Assembly: GCF_001625195.1 (NCBI RefSeq) | Contig: NC_054389.1 | Location: forward strand, 5,824,520-5,888,519 | Source: Drechmeria coniospora | Lineage: Eukaryota; Ascomycota; Sordariomycetes; Hypocreales; Ophiocordycipitaceae | Direction: 5' to 3' | DNA length: 64,000 nucleotides | Notes under the pieces: model-generated | The model's database searches: none | The model's input: the letters and a program-made list of their open reading frames with translations, nothing else | What the model was told of the DNA's origin: nothing | Shown here: piece by piece, positions 56,886 to 64,000 of the stretch | How positions within the stretch are numbered: position 1 is the stretch's first letter | How the letters are laid out: every line of letters starts with the position of its first letter | Made by a program: the position numbers and the translations under genes

Positions 56886-57483
56886 AAAGGCATTGGAGCC
56901 AGGCAGCGGGAAGCGCCCGTCATGGTGTGTAGTTGGCTGAAAATAAATATCCAGGTTGGTGCTTTGCTATGAGATGACGGTTTGGCGTTGAAGCAGACGG
57001 GTAAAGAATTCTACCAAGAAAGTGTGGATACAGCGATAACAGTGCCATGCACAGGTACGGAGCATCAATATTATCGCAGTACCCTACTCCGTACGGAGTA
57101 CTTGGTATTACTGTGCAGTGTACTTAGTTGTACTGTGAAGTCAGTACTGTACGTACTTACTTAAGTACTGTATAGACATACTTAATAGTCAGTGTACGGA
57201 GTACAGTACAGGGCAATGTTCACTACTAAGTACTAAGTAATGCACCTGTCAGTACGGAGTACGGAGTACTTAGTATCACTCTGTACTCCGTACTTACTGT
57301 ACATCCAGGTAGGTACCTGGATACACTTCTCTCCCACCTTGATAGGTTTAGCCACACCGATGCGCCAAGTTGAACGGAGCCAACCCCATTTTCGGCCCGC
57401 CACCCTCGACGACGACCAACAGTCGACGATTCCTCAGTTGCAACCTTCTTCCCCGGGCACCAAACGGACAAAGGCTACCCGTC
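56886..57483. promoter_or_regulatory. divergent promoter region with GTAC island
   Basis: 598 nt between the PPR gene (-) and cwf18 (+). Its centre, about 57050-57330, is a GTAC island (listed separately). The 150 nt before the cwf18 ATG are free of the repeat. Confidence 0.6.
57050..57330. repeat. GTAC-word island inside a promoter
   Basis: Holds a perfect 16-bp palindrome TACTCCGTACGGAGTA at 57085-57100, TGTACGGAGTACAGTACAG near 57192-57210, and TACGGAGTACGGAGTAC near 57252-57268. It lies between divergent housekeeping genes, so both promoters tolerate or use it. Confidence 0.75.
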
Positions 57484-58104
57484 ATGTCATCTTCGCTCAA
57501 TAACCTGAGCGCTGCCACAGAGGACCGAAAAGCCCGTCTGGCGGCGCTACGCGGCCTGAAAAGAAAACAACCAAATGGCGAAACCGCAACGCCCGAAGCA
57601 GAGAACAGACCGTCGCAGCCAGCGGCTGAAGGAGTCGACATTGCGCGGCAGCACCTCTCGGGCCGCAACTATGACTTCGAGACCAAGGGGCCCAAGCTAG
57701 GCTTTGAGCACATGCCCAACGAGGGCCTGGAAAATCCAACGTTGGAGGAGCAAGCGGCCGAGGTTGAAGCCGAGACCCAGAGACTGGCCGACGAAGAGGC
57801 GCAAAACGAAAAGGGTATCGATTTATTCAAACTACAACCGAAGAAGCCAAACTGGGACCTGAAGCGAAATCTGGAAACGAAGATGGAGATTCTCAACGTA
57901 CGGACCGATAACGCAATCGCAAAATTGGTTCGGCAACGGATAGCAAGCGCCCAGGAAGCAGTGCAGAAGGGCGGAGCGGCGCGGAGCGATGCCGTGGAAG
58001 GAGACGCTGTCGGCCTCGACGGCCTCGCTCTCGTCGAAGGCCTCAGAGTCCGGGAGAAAGAGGAAAGGGAGGAGGAGGAGCGTGAAAGGGCACAGGAGGA
58101 ATGA
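57484..58104 (+). CDS. cwf18: pre-mRNA splicing factor Cwf18 (CCDC12 homologue)
   Basis: Single exon, 206 aa. The start at 57484 is preferred over an in-frame ATG at 57370 because the extra residues are unlike the family and the chosen MSSSLNNLSAATEDRKARLAAL opens the expected coiled-coil. Family signatures are HLSGRNYDFETKGPKLGFE and DLFKLQPKKPNWDLKRNLETK (cited as two blocks), followed by the helix ending NAIAKLVRQRI. Cwf18 is a component of the Prp19/CDC5 complex in activated spliceosomes. The C-terminus is an acidic E/R coil. Confidence 0.95.
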   Translation: MSSSLNNLSAATEDRKARLAALRGLKRKQPNGETATPEAENRPSQPAAEGVDIARQHLSGRNYDFETKGPKLGFEHMPNEGLENPTLEEQAAEVEAETQRLADEEAQNEKGIDLFKLQPKKPNWDLKRNLETKMEILNVRTDNAIAKLVRQRIASAQEAVQKGGAARSDAVEGDAVGLDGLALVEGLRVREKEEREEEERERAQEE

Positions 58105-58233
58105 AACAGTCTTGGGCGGACGGGGAGGGGAATTGTTCTGCACTTGGTGTGATGAGCAGCATCATGTTTGGATTTTTTCTTCTTCTCGGAACCGCCATTG
58201 CGGGCCGTCTGCCCAAGGAAAATTGATACCCAG

Positions 58234-59238
58234 TTACCTCGCGTCGCCTTTCAACTCTCGGGTCAAGGCCAGCCGCTTGCTGAAGGGGCTCAGGCTGCGT
58301 TCCCTCGATCGTTGATCTGCTTGCATCACACCAGAACGGCCACCGTGCCGTTCCCGGTCCTCGCCAGCCGCCGGAGCAAGCCGATTTTCCTTTCTTTCCT
58401 GTCGCCGCGATCCCCGCTCCGGCGATCTTGAGTAGTATGGCCGGCGCGCAGGCGGCTCTCGGCCATCTCTCGTCATGGCAGAATTTCCTTTCAGCTCCGG
58501 CGGGGCATCTCGATTTCGCACACGGTGGTCGCGGGACCGATACAGTCGTTCAGTACGCTCGGGCACGGGGGAATGGCTGTCTCGCGACCTCGCACGACCG
58601 CGCCTTTGCGGTGGAGATGGGCTCCGGCTATGGCTGCTGCGGCTGCCGTTGCCTCGGCGGCCGCCCTCGGCGTTCGGAGACCCTGGACTGCGCTTGCGCT
58701 TGCGTGGCTCCGCAGACCTGCTGCGATTTCGATTTCGCATTCGGTCCCCAGAATTGTCGGTTGAGATTGTTGAGATGGAGTTTGCGGAAAGGGACCGTGG
58801 CCGCTTCGATGTCGCTCTCGGAACCTCATCCTCGCCCTCGTCTTGATCTTGGCCCCGCTGCTTGGCCCGCTCCGCTTCCCTCTTGGCGAGTTCTTCATCT
58901 GCGACGCCCTTCCTGTGGGAAAAAGGGTCAGGGCTGTCGGTTGGAGGTGGGGGGCGGCGGGATCACGTACTTTGCCTCGACTGGTTCCAGGCTGGTGTTG
59001 GCCAGTTTCGGCACGAGCTTGGGGTTGCGCAACTGCTGAGATCTAGAAGGACGCGCAACGTACGGTCTTTCCTGAGTCGATGACTTGCACTCGTATGAGT
59101 AGTGACGTGCTGGCTTGTTAGCTACATTGTTCCGACATCAAGGAGGGAGTGATGCATATCTCGTTTCAGGCACTTTTGGCACTGAACATTGGCTGGAGTG
59201 GACCGTGGGGGCCCTCCTCGGCCGCGAGGGCCAAACAT
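58234..59238 (-). CDS. zinc-knuckle, Arg/Ser-rich nuclear protein
   Basis: Three exons, 59160-59238, 58971-59106 and 58234-58912; 297 aa. The N-terminus is RG-rich (MFGPRGRGGPP). A single CCHC zinc knuckle lies at residues 20-33, C-QK-C-LKRG-H-YSYE-C, followed by the family block QERPYVARPSRSQQL and NPKLVPKLAN. From about residue 75 on the protein is charged, then strongly R/S/E-rich (SRSPSPPQRRGRARSR and similar), as in SR-type splicing regulators. Exact human or yeast orthology is not assigned. Intron 2 (58913-58970) is ordinary GTACGT...CAG. Intron 1 (59107-59159) begins AT and ends AC; no GT-AG pair gives a CX2CX4HX4C knuckle. The start has a GCCGCCATG context. It converges with cwf18, 129 nt away, so 3' UTRs probably overlap. 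Confidence 0.88.
59107..59159 (-). other. putative AT-AC intron
   Basis: The 53-nt intron runs from ATATGCATC to CCAGCAC on the minus strand. Exon 1 ends CTG-AAA-CGA-G and exon 2 begins GT-CAC-TAC, giving Leu-Lys-Arg-Gly-His-Tyr, so the zinc knuckle spacing is exact. A GCTAAC branch-like site lies about 10 nt before the 3' end, which looks U2-type rather than the U12 TTCCTTAAC consensus. The exon reads into a stop (TAG) if unspliced. Confidence 0.75.
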
Positions 59239-60854
59239 GGCGGCAACTGGTATGAGATGGGTCGCGGAAGTGTGCAGAAAATTCGAAAACAGGGTGTTCG
59301 CAATAGGGAAATGTGAGTGTAGGTCCTACATGGAGGTAAGTATGACGAAATGAAACAAACGTGTGTCGAGGTTCTGCATGGAGATTGAGCGCTACAGAAA
59401 GTAATAGGTGTAACTTGTACGGAGTACTCCGTACAAAGTACTGTACTGTACTTACTATATTACTGTACTTATGTTTCCTACGGAGCATCGTACTTTTTCA
59501 GTAAGTACGCGTAGCGGACCTTGGCTGATGTAAGTACAGTACTTAACTACTAGGTACCTTACCAAGTACTTGGCACTAGTGCGAGTTGGCGGCTTGGGAG
59601 TTGGTTGGACTACACTCTCCCAGCTAAATACAGTGCAGTAAGTACTGAAAGTACAGTGCAGTAGGACCAGGACTCCATGCCACCTACCAGGCAATCAGAC
59701 TTAGTTTACCTAGTACTTTTACTGTTCTTACAGTGCTTACTGCATTACATGGAACTCCTCGGCGGGATATGCCATCCGAGTCACGTGACTCTCTTCAGAA
59801 CCATCGACCAACTGATGGCAATCGCCGCCTCGACGATGCACGAAATCCTTGTACGTTTCTGGTCGTTGCCAGGACCGCATCCAGGCCTACCTTGCGACAC
59901 CATTTCAGTTCAGTAGAGGAGGTAAATGCTTCTTTTTGCCGAAGCCAAAATATCATCATGCATCTTGTGCCAGCTCCAACCGTGTTCCGTCTTTCCCACT
60001 CGTTGACATCAACGCGTAGCACCGCATGTGTTACATAAGCGTCACACAAACGCACATTTTCTCGTGACTGCCGAAGCGTTGGCTGTGTGGGTGGCTGAGG
60101 GATGGCGTCGGTCGACGCTAGGTCCTTTTCCAACCTTTTCCCATCATTGACCTCAAGTCCCTCCGTCGATTTCCATATCATGGCATCGGCCTGAATCGCG
60201 CCTTGGATTTCATCCTCATTTGCCGGCACTCCGAGTTACGACTTGTCACCGCATTCTCGGAATTCCCTGTTCTGGATTCTGTCTGTGGCCTTCTCCTAGT
60301 CGTCGGTCGCCTGCATAACAATCGAGGCTGTGAAAAAAGAGCCGCAACAGTTCGCGAAGCCCCCTCTCGGTGCAACCTCCCCTCGACCCGACCCTCGGCC
60401 GCGACACCATCATCGCCTGCCGTTGTTGCATCCCATCCGTCTGCCGCCGAAACCGTTTCCTCGTTCCGACGGGGCGGATCTACGCATCGCTCGTCTCGCG
60501 ACTGCCTGCCTGGACGCGAAGCCTGAAGCCTAGAAGCGCCAATCCGTCCGACTCGACCAGTCTGATTCATCGAACCGCTACTTCTTCTCCCCTAATTCGA
60601 AAAGATGCCCTTCACGCTACGACGATGATTATCGGTGCTCTGTTCTTTACCTGCCGGCCTGCTTCGATTGATTCTGCTTCTTGATTCGAATTTCCGTACT
60701 GTCTCTTCTCCTTCGTCGCCTTGGTTTCGCCCATTACCCCCGACTTCACCGGCGACGATCAACCCATCGTCATCGCCGTCTGTCGTATTACCTCGGTAGT
60801 TCACTCCGTTGTTGCTCCTTGATTGGATATCGAACCCTGCCTGGTTGCGACGTC
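59239..60854. other. divergent intergenic region
   Basis: 1.6 kb between the zinc-knuckle gene (-) and the R3H gene (+). A GTAC island at about 59415-59720 is listed separately. The stretch 60200-60854 is pyrimidine-rich and probably 5' UTR and promoter of the R3H gene. No other gene is credible. Confidence 0.5.
59415..59720. repeat. GTAC-word island with 22-bp palindrome
   Basis: A perfect 22-bp palindrome at 59415-59436 is centred on GGAGTACTCC and flanked by GTAC on both sides. Further words such as ACTACTAGGTACCTTAC occur to 59720. Confidence 0.8.
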
Positions 60855-63501
60855 ATGGCGAGTGCGCAGGCTTCCTCAGACCTTCCCAGGCCCTCCTTTG
60901 CCAAGGTATGCATCCACCCACCCCCGCGCGCCGCCGCATTCGCCAGCTCCCTCCCGCTTTTTTTTTCGTAGAACTGACGCTTCGGAAACACCCCGTAGGT
61001 GGCCGCCTCCATCTCCAAACAGGCACCGCCGAGGTCCCTACTTGTGGGCGGTCAAACCGGAAACCGAATGTCCGCGCCTGCCTCGGATGTGCCCGTCATC
61101 GTAAGCGGTGCATCCGCTGCCGCTGTCCGCTCGCGCGCCATGTCGCCGCCGAAGCCTGGAGATCGGGCTTCTCCTGGCGCCGGCATCGTCGTCGTCGACA
61201 GCGTCGCCGTGCCGATTCGCAATCTCAAGATTGGCTCCAAAGTTCCTAGCCTGGTGATCGATGGCACTGGCGCCGTGCTGGACCGCCAGCAAACCCGGGT
61301 CAGCAGGGAGAGCGCCTCCGACGAATCGCAAAGGTTCGACTCGAGCTCGGAACTGGGCACGAAACCCCCAAGTTTGGACGGCAAGAGCATCACCTCCGGG
61401 ACAACCTTTGCCATGGATGAGAAGGAATCTCTCCGCCCCGATGACAGCGCTAGCGTCAAGGCCGCCGCCGAAGACGACGATTCCTTTTCGATACGGGGCT
61501 CTTTCATTGCCGGCTCACGCATGAGCTCGGATATTGCCGCCAGAGCGCGCGGCATCCAGCTCGGTGACATTCCGGAGCGACGTCTTGTCCAACCCCCTCC
61601 AGGGCCTCTCGGGCCCGGAATCTTGACACCTCAGAGCTCCTCGTCGGAGCAACCGCCGCCGCTGAACCCAGCCATGCCGCTCGGCGTGGAAGGGTCGTCG
61701 GATGCACTGAACGTCATATACCGCCAGGCCCCGGACGAGAAGCTGCTCGATGCCCTGGCGAGCCCTAAGGATAGATACTATCTCTTGCGGCTGGAGAAGG
61801 ATGTCATTGACTTTGTGCAGGACTCCAAGTACGACTGCCCAAACTGCCCTCCCCCCTTCCCCTTTCTCACCGTGCGCTGACCGTCAGCAGGGAGCCGTAC
61901 ATGGATCTACCTCCGTCAAATTCGTTCTGTAGGATGCTCACGCACAAGCTGGCCGACTATTATCACATGACGCACTCTTACGAGCCTCATATTGGATCTG
62001 TGCGAATATTTAGAACACCCTTTTGCCGCGTTCCGCCATCTCTGGCCACGATGGCGCCCCAGCCCAATGTTTCGGCCAGCAGCACCCCGCCCCCCGTTGT
62101 TCTTCCCAAGAAGATCATGCGCCGAGGACGAGATGGTGAGAGTGGTCCCTGCAGCACGGGACCTTCGAAGCCTACGTCGGAAGATGGAAGTGACGGCAAG
62201 GACAAGCAACCCTTGGCAAAAGAAAAGTACGTCCAGTTGTGCGGACCTTCCGCCTGATCCGATCGGCTGACTGTCTGTAGGATGTCGAGAGAGGAACGAG
62301 AGGAAATGTATAAGCTGGCTCGCGAGCGCATCTTTGGAAATTCCGAGACCAACAGTGTCCAAGGTATTACGGCATCTGCCCGGCCGTCCTTGCCTGCCCG
62401 AGGCTAAACTCTGTTTCAGAAAACGAAGCCGAAGCCGGCGTGTCTCGCACGAGTTCCATGTCCGCCACGAACAAGGCAAACGTCACTAAGCGTGGCAAGA
62501 CCGGCAAGCAACGTCGCGACGACTCGGACAGCTTTGACTCGAGGAATCAGTACACGCCATACTGGGGCCCGCAACAGCAGACCTGGGTTCCCCAGTACCA
62601 GGGCCAGTTCATGCCGCCCGCTCCTGGCCAGTACGCCGCCCAACCGCCGCCGGCGCATCCTGGGCAGGTCACGGCTGTCTATGGTCAACAGCCTGGCGCC
62701 TGTCCTGGGATGCCCGTGCCGGGACCCAACCCGGCCTACTCCGGCTACGCAGTGCCTCCAGTAGGTGACGCCCAGCATGTGTGACGCCCAGCATGTTGCC
62801 CAATCCACCACGCTAACGTGCACCGGCAGCACCCTCCTCATGCTCCTCAGCAGAGGCGTCAACCAGATGGCAGCCCGCTGACGGTCTACGGCTCCCCGGC
62901 TCCCCCAACAGTTGCACCCCAAGGCTGGCAGACTGGTTTTGCCCCCCCCGCGTATCAGAACAGGGGTCCTCCGCCGTCGTCACAGGCCCAGGCTGGCATT
63001 CCGTATGCTTTCGGACAGCTTCCGGCGAATGTGAACCCGCAAGATCCTAAGAGCCAGCATCCCATTCCCGGAAGCTACAACAGGAACCACGCGTTCAACC
63101 CCAAGACGCAGTCGTTTGTTCCTGGCGGAAATTGCATGCATCCCGTTCCGGCTCCCCAGCCGCCTTTCACGGCCCCTGGATCTCATCACAGCAGCCCTCT
63201 GATCGGCTCGCCTCACCTTGCCTGCGTCGGGTACCAGCAGGGTGCGCCCTCGCCTTTCGCTGGAGGCTACGGCATGGCGAGGCAGGGATCCAGCAACTCG
63301 ATCCCCTCGTACCACGGCCCTCATATGCCTCAGCATGCGCCGCTAATGCAAGGCATGCCATCCCCACTGAACATTCAGAACCCGCCAGCCCATGTGCCAG
63401 GCCGCCTGGTTGCTCCTTTGGGACCAAGCCCGATGTATGGCCATCTGCCGACTTATGGCAATCCGGCGACGTTGCCGCAGAAACCGGCACCCGGAATATA
63501 A
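60855..63501 (+). CDS. R3H-SUZ domain RNA-binding protein
   Basis: Six exons: 60855-60905, 60999-61828, 61891-62226, 62281-62363, 62420-62760 and 62830-63501; 770 aa. The R3H domain is at about residues 275-345 (RYYLLRLEKDVIDFVQDSK, then PYMDLPPSNSFCRMLTHKLA with the R-x3-H pair, and RIFRTPFCRVP). A SUZ-type segment follows (IMRRGRDGESG ... LAKEKMSREEREEMYKLARERIFG as two blocks). Both bind single-stranded RNA (family knowledge). The C-terminal 330 residues are a Q/P/G/Y-rich prion-like tail, typical of cytoplasmic granule proteins (inference). All introns are GT-AG and short (54-93 nt). Exon 1 encodes MASAQASSDLPRPSFAK. Intron 5 carries a 16-nt tandem duplication. Confidence 0.93.
62765..62796 (+). 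repeat. 16-nt tandem duplication inside an intron
   Basis: GTGACGCCCAGCATGT is repeated perfectly twice within intron 5 of the R3H gene (62761-62829). It starts 4 nt after the donor and leaves the splice sites intact. Confidence 0.9.
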
Positions 63502-63896
63502 TGGCCAACGACGAGGTGTGAAGGACTGCGTTCGGCGTATCGGAGCATACAAGCATCTTGGCGTTTATGATGGATAGGATGAATGATTGGTGTTTCCCCC
63601 TCGCAGGCTATCGCCCCCCCACCCCCTCCCCCGCCCTACTTTCAGGCAAGATACATTCAGCGCAGCGGCAACATCTGTCAAATGAAAACTGCATGACGAT
63701 CGAATTTCGTTTCTAAAATTTCTCAGGAGCCGACTCAGTTCCTGCTTGCCAACAACGCCATGATGATTTGCGTGTTTGAACACGATGCCCATGCCCACGT
63801 CTCGTAATACATGCAGAGAGTGTACCGGCTGAGCTTTCCATTCGGTGCTCCTCTCCTCCCCCGCGACTGACAACAAACCCAGGTTAGTGCCGCATT
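63502..63896. other. convergent intergenic region
   Basis: About 395 nt between the R3H gene (+) and the partial RGG gene (-). It contains a C-rich run (about 63616-63632) and no ORF of note. Confidence 0.5.
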
Positions 63897-64000
63897 CTAC
63901 TCCGTAGGCTCCCGAGGCTCTCGAGGCTCCCGAGGCTCCCGCGGCTCCCGCGGTTCCCTCTGCTGACCGCCTCCCCTGCCACCGCCACGACCGCCACGCT
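63897..64000 (-). CDS. C-terminal end of an RGG-box protein (partial)
   Basis: Only the last ~34 codons are inside the window. The frame reads Arg-Gly-Gly repeats ([13 protein letters not shown]) followed by six Arg-Glu-Pro tripeptides, and ends PTE before a TAG at 63897-63899. RGG boxes are RNA-binding and arginine-methylated tails seen in Sm/Lsm proteins, Gar1 and nucleolar proteins. The upstream domain that would identify the gene lies beyond 64000. An intron cannot be excluded. The alternative frames read as Ala/Gly or Ser/Leu repeats without a plausible end. Confidence 0.6.
   Translation of the reverse strand, partial: RGGRGGGRGGGQQREPREPREPREPREPREPTE

Noticed and set aside
59107..59159. 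GT-AG splicing of the zinc-knuckle gene intron 1
   Set aside because: The only GT dinucleotides before the stop give introns of at most 27 nt. Using the CCAG acceptor with the same 5' end inserts a residue in the CX4H spacing.

Overview
The window is nuclear DNA of a filamentous ascomycete, probably a sordariomycete and perhaps a member of Hypocreales (inference from protein style and gene structure). The evidence is a set of short spliceosomal introns (mostly 57-95 nt) with CTAAC or CTGAC branch sites just before the acceptor, Zn2Cys6 regulators, and a recognisable run of fungal housekeeping genes. There are no operons, ribosome binding sites, CRISPR arrays, phage genes or recognisable transposase genes. 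I found no tRNA or rRNA that I could defend.

Layout. 1-8.9 kb has no credible gene and is rich in GTAC-centred repeats. 8.9-12.7 kb (+) holds a six-exon Zn2Cys6 regulator with an internal zinc cluster and a CAG-coded polyglutamine tract. 14.2-15.8 kb (-) is UTP15. 16.6-19.4 kb (-) is a Fic1/Inn1-type C2 protein. 21.9-22.7 kb (-) is a GAF-type free methionine-R-sulfoxide reductase with a 5-nt microexon. 23.8-25.0 kb (+) is a LETM1-like mitochondrial protein. 26.6-27.2 kb (+) is a small SCP2 sterol-carrier protein, convergent with a six-exon nitronate monooxygenase at 27.5-29.0 kb (-). 29.0-34.5 kb is gene-free and repeat-rich. 35.3-36.8 kb (+) is a casein kinase I. 37.8-38.6 kb (-) is a p24 cargo receptor, divergent from SWC4 at 39.0-40.9 kb (+). 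40.9-51.2 kb is a second large gene-free block with repeats and homopolymer tracts. 51.3-53.4 kb (+) is a Zn2Cys6-maltose acetyltransferase fusion. 54.4-56.9 kb (-) is a PPR protein, divergent from the splicing factor cwf18 at 57.5-58.1 kb (+). cwf18 converges on a zinc-knuckle, Arg/Ser-rich protein at 58.2-59.2 kb (-) whose first intron appears to be AT-AC. 60.9-63.5 kb (+) is an R3H-SUZ protein. The window ends in the 3' end of an RGG-box protein (-).

Function. The genes are unlinked housekeeping functions (ribosome biogenesis, cytokinesis, redox repair, lipid and organelle functions, kinase signalling, chromatin, splicing) plus two regulators. I see no secondary-metabolite or other co-functional cluster. 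The most unusual content is structural: (1) an AT-AC intron that restores an exact zinc knuckle; (2) a 5-nt microexon; (3) island-like expansion of a GTAC-based vocabulary built on TACTCCGTAC and its complement TACGGAGTA, confined to intergenic DNA; (4) an acetyltransferase domain fused to a zinc cluster and lacking the expected catalytic His; and (5) four introns that are multiples of three and have no in-frame stop. All coordinates of spliced genes are hand-derived from the sequence.
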